This document shows, one piece after another, positions 1-11,400 of a stretch of DNA of 64,000 bases. Under the pieces are notes generated by a model, which searched no databases, was not told where the DNA came from, and saw nothing but the letters and a program-made list of their open reading frames with translations. The position numbers and the translations under genes are program-made. Each line of letters starts with the position of its first letter. Within the stretch, counting starts at the first letter, position 1. Source of the stretch: Amphiura filiformis. Taxonomy: Eukaryota; Echinodermata; Ophiuroidea; Amphilepidida; Amphiuridae. The stretch spans positions 32,667,887 through 32,731,886 of the forward strand of contig NC_092640.1 of NCBI RefSeq assembly GCF_039555335.1, read 5' to 3'.

Positions 1-29
1 AATTTAAAAGCCAAAAAAATCGGCAATAA

Positions 30-110
30 CGAGACACGAACTCTAGACCTCGTGATCACAAGTCAGTAACCTAACCACTACACTGTAGCAGAACTGTTGG
101 TAGTCGTGCG
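30..110 (-). repeat. tRNA-like SINE head (fragment)
   Basis: Read on the minus strand, this stretch has an A-box-like run (TAGTGGTTAGGTTA) followed at tRNA-like spacing by a B-box-like GAGTTCGTGTC. This suggests the tRNA-related head of a SINE. It does not fold as a proper tRNA by eye and may be cut by the window edge. Confidence 0.35.
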
Positions 111-416
111 AATTTATTTATAATAAGGATAACAATAATTAATGACGCAATAACGGTCTACCAACATAATATAACTTCAAAAGGTAATATCTATTTATTT
201 TACACCATGGTAGACCGTACTAATTTGGCTTATGGAGAAATAATTACCTATATACATATCGCAGACACAAAGATGTGTAATGTAACCGTGCATATTTTTA
301 AAAACAAGTGAGATAAATGCAGCAAAATAGGAAAAAACCATGGGTTTTAACACAATACAGTAGCATGGACAGAGCATTAAATACACTGAAATCGATTGCG
401 ATTATAAGCTTCCCCA

Positions 417-545
417 GTGGCTCATGGTTAGTTCTACCGCTTCTCACCCGAAGATCACAAGTTCGAATCCATGTAATGCTGTTATTTTTTCTTTCTTTTT
501 CTCTTTTATTTCTTTTTCTTACTCCGTTACTTCAATTGAGGTAGA
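417..545 (+). repeat. tRNA-derived SINE with pyrimidine-rich tail
   Basis: GTGGCTCATGGTTAG resembles a tRNA A box, and AAGTTCGAATCC about 40 bases on is close to the pol III B box. A T/C-rich tail (484-530) follows, the same head-plus-tail layout seen at 18205-18480. I infer a SINE rather than a functional tRNA because no matching acceptor stem is visible. Confidence 0.45.
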
Positions 546-825
546 CCGCATTCTTTTAAATTATAAAAAAAAACCAAGTATGCACGGGTTTATTTTTTTT
601 TCTAATCAAGAGATGTTGCGTTTACTTTTATTTTCTTCTATGGAGTAAATGTTGGTGAAAACAATAATTCACACATTTCCAATTTACCTTTTTGACACTT
701 ACAGTCATGAATAGTAAACTTAAACAGGGCCCAAAATATGGTTTTAAGATTTTAAAGTGACCAGTCTCTAAATTTCGAAATTAATGATAGAAACTTCCAC
801 GGTTTCAAATTTGGTATCAATTATT

Positions 826-905
826 CCTTCATTCATTCATTCATTCATTCATTCATTCATTCATTCATTCATTCATTCATTTATTTATTTATTATCTATT
901 TATTT
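826..905 (+). repeat. (TTCA)n / (TTAT)n microsatellite
   Basis: About a dozen uninterrupted ATTC tetramers run into TTAT-type tetramers (ATTTATTTATTTATT). It is a simple repeat, and the open frame across it is an artefact of the repeat. Confidence 0.9.
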
Positions 906-1021
906 ATTTTTCACTCATTATAACAAAAATTATCTTATTTACTTTGTGTGTACAACTACAAATGTGTTAGAACACTTATGGAAAACGTACACTATGTTAT
1001 GGCCTTATTTCCGTAATTTTT

Positions 1022-1240
1022 AACGTGATGAAATGAAGGTTTTGTTTGGTGTCAAGTCTATATTTTTTCCTCCCCCTTCCCCACCAATCAATGTTGATGT
1101 CACTATACTAGGCGCGCGTGATTTTAATGTGATGAAATGAAGGTTTTGTTTGGTGTCAAGTCTATATTTTTTCCAAACACCTCAATCCTCCCCCCTTCCC
1201 CACCAATCAATGTTGATGTCACTATACTAGGCGCGCGTGA
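1022..1240 (+). repeat. Tandem duplication, two units of about 100-112 bp
   Basis: The block beginning GTGATGAAATGAAGG and ending AGGCGCGCGTGA occurs twice (about 1022-1120 and 1129-1240). The second copy has about 13 extra bases (AAACACCTCAATC) before the C-rich stretch; otherwise the copies are almost identical. Confidence 0.85.
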
Positions 1241-1254
1241 CCAAAAAAGTAGGA

Positions 1255-1312
1255 CTCAACATTGATCGGGGGAGGGGGGACTCAACATTGATCGGGGGAG
1301 GGGGGGGGGGGG
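1255..1312 (+). repeat. G-rich short tandem repeat
   Basis: ACTCAACATTGATCGGGGGA is repeated twice and runs into a long G tract. This could form a G-quadruplex. It may also be a frayed transposon end, because ATCAATGTTGATG lies in the neighbouring duplication. Confidence 0.7.
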
Positions 1313-2543
1313 CTTATCTTGGCACTCACATAAAATTATTTGATTTTCCACCACATTATATAAGGGTACGGCCACTTCATGTATTCTACAGTGCGTTATG
1401 TGCATAGCATAGTCTATAAGTTGCTTAAAATGACGCTGTATTTCCAAAGAGTAGTGATTTAGTCGTCAGAAGTACATGACATTTGTATGAAATGATTTGT
1501 TTGAACATATTTACAGCATTAATCCCAAACCTTAACCATAATACGTATACCGTATTTTGTAACCCAAATCAAATTCTAAATTATACACCGTAAGACTTCT
1601 CCAAACGTATACCGGCCCATTTCATCGGCTGCCGAATTTGGCACCTTACTTGGTCCGGAGACTAAGTCCCAGACCCCAGGCTGCTTGGGTAGCAATGTTA
1701 ACGCTTGCTCCACGGAGTCTAAGTTTTAAAGACTGAAATTCTATCGTGATCGACCAGTAATGTACGCAGATCTACACACCCCATTTACCGCCACTGCATC
1801 AAGGTTGCATGCAGCCAAGAAATTAAGGCTACGACGCGTGACGTGAATCAGGTCTTTGCGTCATCACTAAGGTAACGTAGGAAACAGTGGTCTGGTAGTC
1901 TAGAGTGGTGATAGTGCCTGCGTGGAGACCCAGGGTGCAGACAGTCAGTGTACAATTTCATTATTTATTCTAGGCCTATGAATCGTCCGGAAATTGAGGA
2001 ATATATACGGGAAATGCATTGCACTTTATTTGGTTGAAAACGGTCAACAAATATGGTTAAAACCGGAATTTTTTTCCCGGGCCTTTTTTATTGTCAAAAC
2101 TCAGTGGTAGCGCGTACCATAACTAACTGGCAGCGCGTTGGTGTTAGTGCGTTGGCGTACAAGGGATGTGACTCGCACGCACGGGTCGCATATGCATAGG
2201 CCAACTTTCCGTGCCAGAGAAATAGAAAAGATAAAAAAAACCCCTTTAAAAGGGTTAAGCAGCGTCAAAGGAAATCTTTGACATTTTGGAATCTGTGATG
2301 AATTTTTTTGTAAGGGGGGGGGGGGTAGATGTTTGACTGTTGTATTTTATTACTTTTTAAACTTAATACTGTCATATGATTATTCTTTGTGTTTATGTCT
2401 TATTGAGATGCCTTCAATCAATCATGACTCCCTGTTCTTTAGTCACGATTGATCACGAGTTAAAATTTTGATCCTCGGTCTCTAGAATTCTAACAACTAT
2501 CATTACAAGTTGTCAACTGATAAATTGAACATGATAATGTGAT
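1313..2543. other. Intergenic, no gene recognised
   Basis: No long open frame and no recognisable domain. One short string, GCATATGCATAGGCCAACTT at about 2187, recurs at about 3677 next to a purine-rich tract, so part of this stretch belongs to a dispersed repeat. Confidence 0.5.
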
Positions 2544-3126
2544 TATGTAGGCCTATCATCAGTTTATGTAGGCCTATCATAGTTTCCGTAACTTTGAGTA
2601 AGAGCCTTAAATCAAATAATAATGACCCCCGTTTTTTTAGTGTAATTAAAACGTGATTTTGATTTAACTTTTAATCCAAAGACAAGGAATTACTTCATAA
2701 TTTCCGATGGTAATTTTCATTAGCGAGCGAGTGATTAGTGAGTGATGAGTGAGTAAATTCTTTATAATGAATCAAAAGTATGTAGGCCTATAATGTAGGC
2801 CTATCATCAGTTGCCGTAAGTTTGAGTAAGAGCCTTAAATGAAATAATAATATGACTCCCGTTTTTTTAAGTGTAATTACAATGTGATTCTAATTTAAAC
2901 TTTTAATCCAAACACAAAGAATTAATTCATATACATCGGAAATTATGGTACTCCTAACTTTCATTAGCGAGTGAGTGCTTAGTGAGTGATGAGTGAAATC
3001 AAATAATAATGACCCCCGTTTTTTTAGTGTAATTAAAACGTGATTTTGATTTAACTTTTAATCCAAATACAAGGAATTTATTCATAATTTCCGATGGTAA
3101 TTTTCATTAGCGAGCGAGTGATTAGT
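2544..3126 (+). repeat. Tandem repeat, three units of about 130-230 bp
   Basis: Units at about 2544-2757, 2780-2992 and 2997-3126 share ATAATGACCCCCGTTTTTTT-like, ACGTGATTTTGATTTAA-like and TTTTCATTAGCGAGCGAGTG-like segments. The third unit lacks the first part (TGTAGGCCTATCATCAG). Divergence between units is moderate, so the array is not very young. Confidence 0.8.
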
Positions 3127-3211
3127 AGCGTATCGTATCGTATCGTAGCGTAGCGTAGCGTATCGTATCGTAGCGTAGCGTATCGTAGCGTAGCGTAGCG
3201 TAGCGTATCGG
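3127..3211 (+). repeat. Pentanucleotide microsatellite (CGTAG/CGTAT)n
   Basis: About 17 pentamers in a row, mixing CGTAG and CGTAT in an irregular order. CpG is present in every unit, which is unusual for an otherwise AT-rich region. Confidence 0.92.
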
Positions 3212-3594
3212 CTACCATGACTATCCTACAGTTGGAAAATCATCATACAGGTGGTCTCACCTTAGTTAACCTCTACTTACACTGTCAATACATACTACAA
3301 ACCGGCCAACCCTTGCACAGACTGTTAAAAAGGCAAACTATGCTTATTCTCTTTCTCAGTCATGTACTGCCATGCAAATCAAACTCATAACAAAATACAG
3401 CATGTGCACGCGCCTAACCTGTAATATTCTAGGCTCGTTTGAGCTCGATTATCGTAATGTATTTTGAATGGTGTATCAACGAAAGTTGAGGAATATCACC
3501 TAATCGTATGCAAGCCATTTCAGTGAAATTAAATAGGGAAGCATCGCCTGCGGGCGCTGCTTCAAAAAGAAAGTAGGACAAAACTGAAAAGGTA

Positions 3595-4560
3595 GGCCTA
3601 CTATGGATGGGTTATGGGTACAGGGTTGTGGATTAGAGTAAATAAATAAATAAATCTATATAAATAAAAGGAAGACGCATATGCATAGGCCAACTTTCCG
3701 TACCAGAAAAGAAAAGAAAGTAGGACAAAAAGGGGTAATGGGTTTGGTTAAGAGATTACCAAAATGATAAAAATCGTAAGGATACGGGAGGCAGGAAGGA
3801 AAATAAAAAATGAAAGAATAAATAAATAAATAAATAATTCATGAAAAAGGAAGCTAAAATAATGAGAACAGAATTAAATACAAACGGGAAATCACAAGCT
3901 ATAACTTATAAGCAGGAAATATGAAAAATGGGAACAAAATAATAGAAAAAAAACCTAAAGCTAAAAGGACAAATCTAAGTAAGGGTAGATTTATAAAATA
4001 ATGCATATGAACGGGTTTCAATAAATAAATAACATGGGAACGGAAAATCACAAGCTAAGCAGCATATATCTATTGGAACAAAATAGATTTATGTAGAAGA
4101 AACTGAAAAGAAAGAAAGAATAAAATGAATAAAAAAGAAAAGAAAGGGAAGACAAAAAAGATACGGGTATTATACAGGTTACTAAATGAAACGGGAGCAA
4201 AATAAAGAAGGAAAGAAAGAAACTAATCAGGAAACGTAAGAAAAAAAAAAAAAAAAAAGCTAAAATTAAAAACTAATCAGAAAATATCAGAAAAATGAAG
4301 CCAAAATAATGAAAACAGAATTAAATATATTAATATAAATAACGGGAAATCACAAGCTAAGCAGCATAAAAAAGAAGCTAAAAGGGAAACGTAATAAAGG
4401 ACAGATTTAGAAAATAATGGGAATGCGGTTAGGCCTAAATAAATAAATAACATGGAAACGGAAAATCCCAAGCTAAATAGCAATTTTTTAATGGGAACAA
4501 ACTAGACCCATGTAGAAGAAACTGAAAAGAAAGAAAGAAAGAAGCTAAATGGAAATGCAA
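3595..4560 (+). repeat. Purine-rich repetitive tract
   Basis: Nearly 1 kb is strongly A/G-biased on this strand, with AAATAAATAAATAA runs. A degenerate unit GGGAAATCACAAGCTAAGCA appears at about 3890, 4040, 4341 and 4460, indicating imperfect repeats. The T/C-rich reading of the other strand resembles the tails of the SINE-like elements in this window, but I cannot find a head that would make it one element. Confidence 0.6.
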
Positions 4561-4639
4561 GAAGGAACATGGTTTAGAAAAATACAATTTACCTTTTCAA
4601 TGATTCTACCTTTTCAGTAATTCCTCCTGTTTTAGTGAT

Positions 4640-5070
4640 CGCTCCCATTTACTCATCTAGCGGGGACCCGCTAGTATATAATATTTTGGAGTATAAGATG
4701 AGCAAATTAATTACCGATACAAGCATATACAAACAAGACCAATCTATTGTATTGGCATATTCACGACTGTCTCGTATTTAGCTATCATCTAAAACACACT
4801 ATATGCTTGTAGATGAGATTTTACGGGATAGTGCGAGCGCAGCGAGCAGGTAATTTTCCATATTTGAACGTTTTCTACACCTTTTAGAGTGTAGGCCTAA
4901 TATACATGATATAGAGATAGTCCCCAAAAAATATGTGCCAAAATTCGCTCCCCTCGACCTGCCAAACAATTTTGCCCCCCCCCTTTAGTCGGGCCTGCCA
5001 AAAATCTCCCCCCCTTCCCTATAATTCACCACCTCGGGGATACACATGATTATTGCACCACCCCTACAGG
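4640..5070. repeat. Dispersed repeat with GCGAGCGCAGCGAGCAGG motif
   Basis: GTGCGAGCGCAGCGAGCAGG at about 4833 followed by TTTCCATATTTGAACGTTTT is repeated inside the MITE at 31444-31865. The C-rich part ends with CATGATTATTGCAC, matching that element's terminal repeat. This is a degraded relative, with the left end not found. Confidence 0.55.
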
Positions 5071-5715
5071 CTGTGCTATAGCCAAGATTTGTTTGTTATT
5101 TATGTTAATTATTTATGCCCATGGGGTGGTGAATGGTCTATACCAAAAAGATTTGGCAACCCCGGGGGAGCAATCAGAATAAATGTGTTGTCATCCGGGG
5201 GGCACATCAAAAAGTTAGTGGTGGATATGTTCCCCCTGAATTTTGAGGTAGTAGGTCTTTGCAAGGGAGCTGACGGCGTTCCGGTAAAATGGGGTCTTTT
5301 GGAGCTGCGAACAGTCAAAATCAAGGGTCTTTCTTGGCTTTCTGGTTTAAAATCGCCTTAAAAAACCAAGAAATATGAGGAATGAGTAATTTGGGGTTCT
5401 TTTAGATCGAGTTGAAATTATCAAAATCAGAGGTCTTTCAGAGTACGGGTCTTTCGGAGCTGCGAAATCCAAAAAGGGGGGGTCATTCTGAGGGCATACC
5501 TGTAGCGTATATAGGGTATGGATTTGACAGACATGAGGTCGGCGATTACTATTTAGGGTATGGGTTTCGAGGACATGAAGGGCCTTTTTATTGACCACTT
5601 TTTGTGTCATTTCAACCATTTCGGAAAAAATTAAGTAATATTTTTGAAAAATTACGCAAAACATGGGAAAACACAAAAGAGTGAATTGAAATTCACGACA
5701 GATGGGCGATAGGTC
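5071..5715. other. Intergenic, no gene recognised
   Basis: Open frames here overlap in several registers, with no domain-like composition. GGGTCTTTCGGAGCTGCGAA-like phrases occur twice (about 5295 and 5449), suggesting decayed local repeats. Confidence 0.4.
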
Positions 5716-5953
5716 CAGGGCCGGATTTATCTCTTTGGGGGCCCTGGGCCAGCCCAAAATTTGGAGTTTTAAACTATTTTAGCCCAAATTGAAGCTGAAT
5801 TTTGCTATAATAGGCCAGAGCGCGAGAAGCGCGCAAAATTTTACAATTTTTGTACACTAGTTTGGCCCAAAACTGGTGTTTCTCGGCTAAAATGGAAGAT
5901 GCACAAATTTGGGGGCCCTGGGCCCATCTGGCCCTATGGTAAATCCGGCCCTG
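5716..5953. mobile_element. hAT-like MITE with perfect 8-bp TSD
   Basis: A 238-bp element starts CAGGGCCGGATTTA and ends TAAATCCGGCCCTG, so the terminal inverted repeats match for at least 14 bases. It is flanked on both sides by GATAGGTC (5708-5715 and 5954-5961), a perfect 8-bp target duplication. That length, with CAGGG termini, is characteristic of the hAT superfamily. It has no coding capacity, so it would need a transposase from elsewhere. Confidence 0.9.
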
Positions 5954-5961
5954 GATAGGTC

Positions 5962-6466
5962 AGTGAAAGGGATACTTTTTTATGGTGGTCAGTGAATTGG
6001 GTGCCCAAATATTATTGGTCAGTGAAAGGGGTCCCTTTTTTACAAGAAGGGCATGCAGTGATTTTCATTGGGGTTTTTTGGTGATAAAGTGTTCATGCAG
6101 AAAGTGTAAAAAAGGGCAATTTTTAGGGGCTGTGCAATAATTATGAGCCAAAAACGATGTCCAATATACTATGTACAGAAATTATTATAAAGAAATTTAA
6201 TTAAAAACAGGACCCAGAATAATTAATACAGAAAGAATTCAAACAAGCTCTAACTGAGTGTAATGTATTTAGTGCCGTGCCAGCCATCATGTCCATTGTT
6301 ACTATTGTTGCCCGGGGGTAAAATGAAGGTACGGGCCCCTTTGATTGGCGATGACGTGCAGAACTTCATAAGTAGATGTGGGGTGGGGGTGGGGGGTGTA
6401 TGTGTGGGAGCATTTTAACCACATCATGCATCAGTGGCGTAAATTTCTGTGTGACATAATTGGAGG
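5962..6466. other. Intergenic with solo MITE end
   Basis: No gene. AGGGGCTGTGCAATAATTAT at about 6126 is the terminal repeat of the element at 31444-31865, present here without a partner. A possible hAT end (CAGTGGCGTAAATTTC) lies at 6432. Confidence 0.5.
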
Positions 6467-6469
6467 TTG

Positions 6470-7689
6470 GGGACCGTTCATAAATACTTTGGTAGGGGGG
6501 CTGGGCACTTGGAATTTTTGGAGTCAAAACTTTTTTGCCCCCCCTCCAGAGAACCTAAAACTTTTTGCCCCCCCCCCTCTTTAGACATACAAAACTTTTT
6601 GACCCCCCCTTTCCAAGAGGTTAAAAACAGTCTGGGGAGGGGGCTACTCCATTTGCGCAAACTCAGTCACAATTATAGGCCGTGTTTGTTCATACATTTA
6701 TTTATAATAGGCCTGTTTCCTAAAACATTAAAATTAAGGTGTTTTTCACATTCTGTGACTTGTATGAAGTTTAATTTCAATTTATGCATTCTAATGTTTT
6801 GAAAATTAAGTTTCATTCTTATAACCAATAATTAAATAAAAGTAACACAAAAAAGGGAAATTGACAGTGGCGTAGCTATAGGCTTGTGGCACGGAGGGCT
6901 AAGGATAGGTGTCGCTCCCGATTCTTGAAATAATTATTGCGCCCGGAGCACAAATAGGGCCTACCACTCATTAATTTTGGTTATAATGAAGTTGAATATC
7001 AGTCTTAAATTGATCTTTCAAATGACTTTGTCCTGCGCGCGCGAAAATTTTGACTTTCATCGCTTAGAGGGGCGCAGAATCGATGCTGAATTGGTCAATT
7101 TGGCGCCCCCTAAGAGTGGCGCCCAGAGCACATGCCCCCACCTGCCCCCGTCGCTATGCCACTGGAAATTGAGAGCAACATCTGGGCACATACTCTAGAT
7201 TTTTAATATTAATACTTAAGACTTGTTTATCTGGGGTGTAGCCAGCTTTCTTGATCAGGGGGGAAAATATAAATTTCGGGGCAAAGACAAAAAAAAAATA
7301 AATACTGGTTGCATCATTTTGACCCGGTATTATCAGTGGGATACATACATAGGCCTATACCCTTTTCTTATAGCGACTGTAGAATACATGTAAAGTCTTT
7401 GAGATTCCAAAAAGGCTTTAATGGGATAACCGGTAATCCAAAAAATGTATTTTACACTATTTTGGGCCATAATCGGGGTAAAAAAGGGCTTTATTGGTTA
7501 CATATGCGCGCGTAGCGAGCAAAAATTTTGTATTCTCTTGTTCTTTTGGTATTTTCTTGTTAAAAACTTTTTTGACCCCCCCTCCTTTAGTAACCAAAAC
7601 TTTTTGGTCCCCCCTTTGTGCAACCCAAAACTTTTTGTGTCCCCCACACTTTGCCCAGTCCCCCCACCAAAGTATTTATGAACGGTCCC
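6470..7689. mobile_element. Harbinger-like non-autonomous element, 1.2 kb
   Basis: The left end GGGACCGTTCATAAATAC and the right end, its exact inverse, match for more than 20 bases and then diverge through G-rich and C-rich tracts. TTG flanks both ends (6467-6469 and 7690-7692). A 3-bp duplication with GGG termini fits PIF/Harbinger-type elements. The interior is degenerate, contains a nested hAT element (6865-7164), and has no transposase. Confidence 0.75.
6865..7164. mobile_element. Nested hAT-like MITE with perfect 8-bp TSD
   Basis: A 300-bp element starts CAGTGGCGTAGC and ends GCTATGCCACTG. The 8-bp flanks are identical: GAAATTGA at 6857-6864 and 7165-7172. It sits inside the Harbinger-like element, so it is the younger of the two. 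No coding capacity. Confidence 0.9.
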
Positions 7690-7692
7690 TTG

Positions 7693-8084
7693 GCGTAAAA
7701 CTCTTTGAACACGTTTTGAACAGTGGGGTAGGTTTCTTTTCGACATGGGGGTGGAGTTGGAAAAAATTGTGAAGTATATAGTCAATCCAGCACAATTTGG
7801 CTACAGAATAAGTTTGTGGTACAAATGAATTTTTTTGCTATTTTGAAGCTAAACTGATGAAATATGGTGTAAAGCATAATAAATGCGCGCGAAAATTTGA
7901 ACTTTTGGGGCTAAAATAGGCAAATATAGGGTTAATTTGGTCAGAATTATCAGGCGTCAACATTGGGGATGATTGTATGGACCATCCCCTGGCAAAATAT
8001 TGGGGGATTTACCCCCGGATCTACGCCTATGGTTTTGAAGCACGCAAAATGTACAATTTGAATTCAATGGCGTCAATTTTCTAG
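7693..8084. other. Intergenic, no gene recognised
   Basis: No convincing coding or structural signal. Phrases such as GCGCGAAAATTTGAAC and GGATTTACCCCCGGATC resemble the interiors of the small DNA transposons nearby. Confidence 0.4.
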
Positions 8085-8225
8085 TGTCGAGTTTCGAGTC
8101 TTGAGTTTCGAGTCTCATATTCGAGTTTCGAGTCTCATATTTCGAGTTCCGAGTCTCATATTTCGAGTTTCGAGACTCATATTTCGAGTTTCGAGTCTCA
8201 AATTTCGAGTTTATAATATCGCGTT
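8085..8225 (+). repeat. Minisatellite of TTTCGAGTCTCATA-type units
   Basis: About nine imperfect units of 14-21 bases built from TTTCGAGT and CTCATA. A short stretch at about 8286-8320 carries the inverse (CGAAACTCGAAAATT), so the two could pair. Confidence 0.85.
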
Positions 8226-8811
8226 TCGAGAAATACAAAAAGGGATTAAAAAAAAAAGCAATCACAAAATATTTATAAAAAATTATTCGAAACTCGAAAA
8301 TTTGACTCGAGACTCGAAGATAAGCAACAACACCAAAATGAGTCAAAACATTATTAAATCTCGTCAATATTGGTTTTGTTTGATAGATATTTTTATTATC
8401 TTTCATTAGACATAAAAATGTGAATATCGTGGCTTTGTTTGTGCACATTGTGGGTGTACTTTTATTTATGAGTCTACATTGTGAGCGTATTTAGGCATTG
8501 TGGGGGTAATGTAATACAATGCACATTCGCAAATGGCATTTTAGGGCCTCTAGAGTGGGTATACCCTCAGAGTGACTGTGTATGCCACCATCAGCCACTA
8601 TCAATGAATGTTCATACCTATTTATACCCACAATGTCATGTTGTACCTACAAACATACAAGATACACGAACGAACCCTATGGAGTACCCCATGATGTAAC
8701 TCTTGTAGGTAGCATACTGCAGTTACTGTCCGTTTTCCTATACACAATACACAGTGCTCTTTCCCATTGACGCGTGACCTCTACAAATAGCCTACGTTAA
8801 AAGTATGGGGA

Positions 8812-9128
8812 TATGCCTAGTTAACGTCGCTGTGTGAAAAATAACCGGCCAATATTAAAAGTACTCTTCTAAAGTTCTAGAAAATATAGTTTTGTAACAT
8901 GTCCTAAATTTTTAGCTAATTTAGATTTTTTGGAAATATGCGTACTTTGGTGTTTTAGTTAATGTTATAGGTAATAGTACATTGCCTAGTTAACGTCGCT
9001 GTGTGAAAAATAACCGGTCAATATTAAAAGTACTCTTCTAAAATTCTAGACAATATAGTTTTGTAACATGTCCTAAATTTTTAGCTAATTTAGATGTTTG
9101 GAAATATGCGTACTTTGGTGTTTTAGGA
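8812..9128 (+). repeat. Tandem duplication within left arm
   Basis: GCCTAGTTAACGTCGCTGTG starts two nearly identical units (about 8814 and 8983), each running to GCGTACTTTGGTGTTTTAG. The other arm carries a corresponding but more diverged double unit at about 12320-12720, so the duplication predates or accompanied formation of the inverted repeat. Confidence 0.85.
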
Positions 9129-9516
9129 AGGATATGTAAACGGCAGATAACACCAAAAAATATGAAGAAATTATTTCCAAACCGTGTTAAGTCTGCAAAC
9201 CACCATGTTTCTCATTTTCAAGAACGCTGGTTAACAATAAGCACGTATTGTCTCATTTCGTAAACAAAGACCACACACAATTGTTCTCTAGCGGTCGCTT
9301 TATAATCGTTCACCCAACTGAAAGTATAATCCTAGCTCATTGCTCCATTGTACGTGTAAAGCAGACACATATGTTGTGTGTATTTAACCAGAGAAAATAT
9401 GATTTAATCAGTTGAGCTGTTTTCAATGAGTGTTATCTTGGTTTAATAGCTTTTAATGGGGTTTAAGTCCTGCAAAGGTCGAGTTGAATTCTACTGTAGA
9501 CATGACTGCATCATGG

Positions 9517-10846
9517 GGGGTGCGTCCGTCCGGAACTGTATGGAGATCCGCAAGACCGACAGGGACGCTACTTGATGGTGGATGGCAGCGAACCTGGTCA
9601 AAGCATGGAGGTATATAAATAAATGGAGAATGATCGCCAGAATTCTAATCTCTTAAGTGGAGATTATCCGATTACCTCTATTCAATGAGTCACCAAACTT
9701 GAATGACTAGCCACTTCAGCCAAGCTATTGATCTCCACGATGGTTATGAGACTCTACCATGGTTCATTGATCGTCACTCCCAAAATTTCCTCATAGGAAT
9801 TGACCCTACATTGACCCGTACCGGAAGGCTTGTAAAAGAGACTGTATAATGACGTCAGCTAGTCAATTAGCTGTTCAAAGTCGCCAGTTTTGATAGCTTA
9901 TAGTTTCAATGTATGATTGTGCGAAAACCCGATGAAATTTGGATGTTCTGTTCTCAAGTTATGAAACTGTTTTCAACACTAGTTGTGCCGTAACTTGACA
10001 AATATACTTAGTTTTCATGTTCATATATTAAGCTATTAAGGGGGTCTGAGGGAGTTCAAATATAGTGCAAATGAAAGCAAAACGTTTTTACCTTCCGATT
10101 GCGAAAAAATTATTTTGGGCCAATTTGGGCCAATTGAGTTAAGAGCGAGTAAAATTTACCGGAAGTACTTCGGAATTCAGCTAAAATCTTTTCATCATCA
10201 TTAAACTTCTCATTTTATAATAAATAATTATCACTATTTAGGCCTAAATGATTATTAATATTATTAGGGGCCATCATTTTCTTTGGAGGGGGTTCCAAAT
10301 AGGCCTATACGGGGGGGTCATAACTTTTTGGAAAGAAAAATAGGGGGTCATAGCCTAATTTTAATTTTTCAAGAATCATGACCAAAATGTAGGGGTCACA
10401 ATACGACCACAGATATAGGCCTACAGATAGGGTGTTTATTTTTTTCAAAAGACTGATTTCAATGCAATTTTTTGGCGAAAATGACATTTTGATATTAAAT
10501 TTTCTGAAACATGAGCACTTTCCAATAAACATTATAAGTAACTGCATTTAGCACCCCATTGAAATAAATGACCAGTGAAACAGACTTAACAATGTAATCA
10601 GCTTAGCATAATCAATATCCCCTGAAATTGCCTATTCAACAATAATTGGTCATAACCAACGTAGTACAAAAGATGCTTGGCTAGATCATTCTCCATTTAT
10701 TTATATACCTCCATGGTCAAAGGATAAGGATATCTACTAGTTGCACACTTGCTTAATAGATTTTGATCACAAAATATGGTAATGAAGGTGGTAATTTGCA
10801 TTTATCTGCACATATACGGTGTGCAAAAAGTTTGTTCCGCCCTTAT
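9517..10846. other. Spacer of the inverted-repeat element
   Basis: No coding signal. At 10260-10420 there is a G-rich segment (GGGGGGTCATAACTTTTTGG) resembling the interior of the Harbinger-like elements. ATATACGGTGTGCAAAAAG at about 10812 is nearly repeated, in the same direction, at about 11434, bracketing the palindromic repeat. Confidence 0.45.
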
Positions 10847-11400
10847 GGTGGTATTGGATACATTTTCTAGAAATTAGGAAATGCTTTGAGCATGTTAGAG
10901 TAGGGCAAAGTACACAAAGTACACTGACCAATATGCCTTTTGTTTGAAGCAAATCGGACATACGGTTTTCATAATATTTCAATTGATATGTTCTTTGTAT
11001 CTTATTGTTTTGATCAATAATCAATGTAGTTAATGAGCTAAAATGGCTGTAAAGGCTCATTAATATGTAATTTTTGCCAATATTTTGCTAAAAATCAATA
11101 CATAAATATTCAGGGAACTTTTATTTTGTATACTTTTGCCTTGAAATTTGGCCAAAGTGTTTCTAATAAGTTTAATGTTTTATATAGTGAACCCGCCCTC
11201 TAATTTGCATATTTGCATAATTAATGAGCTAATTTGCATAAATCCTAATTAATTATGCAAATATGTAAATTAGGGGGTGGCTTCACTATATATTACATTA
11301 GAACATAATTAGAAACAATTTGACCAAGTTTCAAGGCAAAAGTATACAAAATAAAAAATACCCTGAACATTTATGTATAGATTTTTAGCGTACTATAATG
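10847..11400. repeat. Foldback element (family of 42403-43132)
   Basis: It begins GGTGGTATTGGATACATTTT. The two halves are inverse copies around a centre near 11225 (TAATTTGCATAAATCC), with arms including CAGGGAACTTTTATTTTGTA and its inverse. It matches the 730-bp element at 42403 along its length, but the right end is truncated. Confidence 0.8.

Noticed and set aside
784..1023. 79-codon frame with repeated FIHS
   Set aside because: It is the translation of the ATTC microsatellite.
5347..5757. 136-codon minus-strand frame
   Set aside because: It has no domain, unbiased composition and overlaps a hAT MITE end. It is most likely chance openness in repeat DNA.
7957..8448. 163-codon minus-strand frame with repeated NSKYETR
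   Set aside because: The repeats come from the TTTCGAGTCTCATA minisatellite, and no domain is seen.
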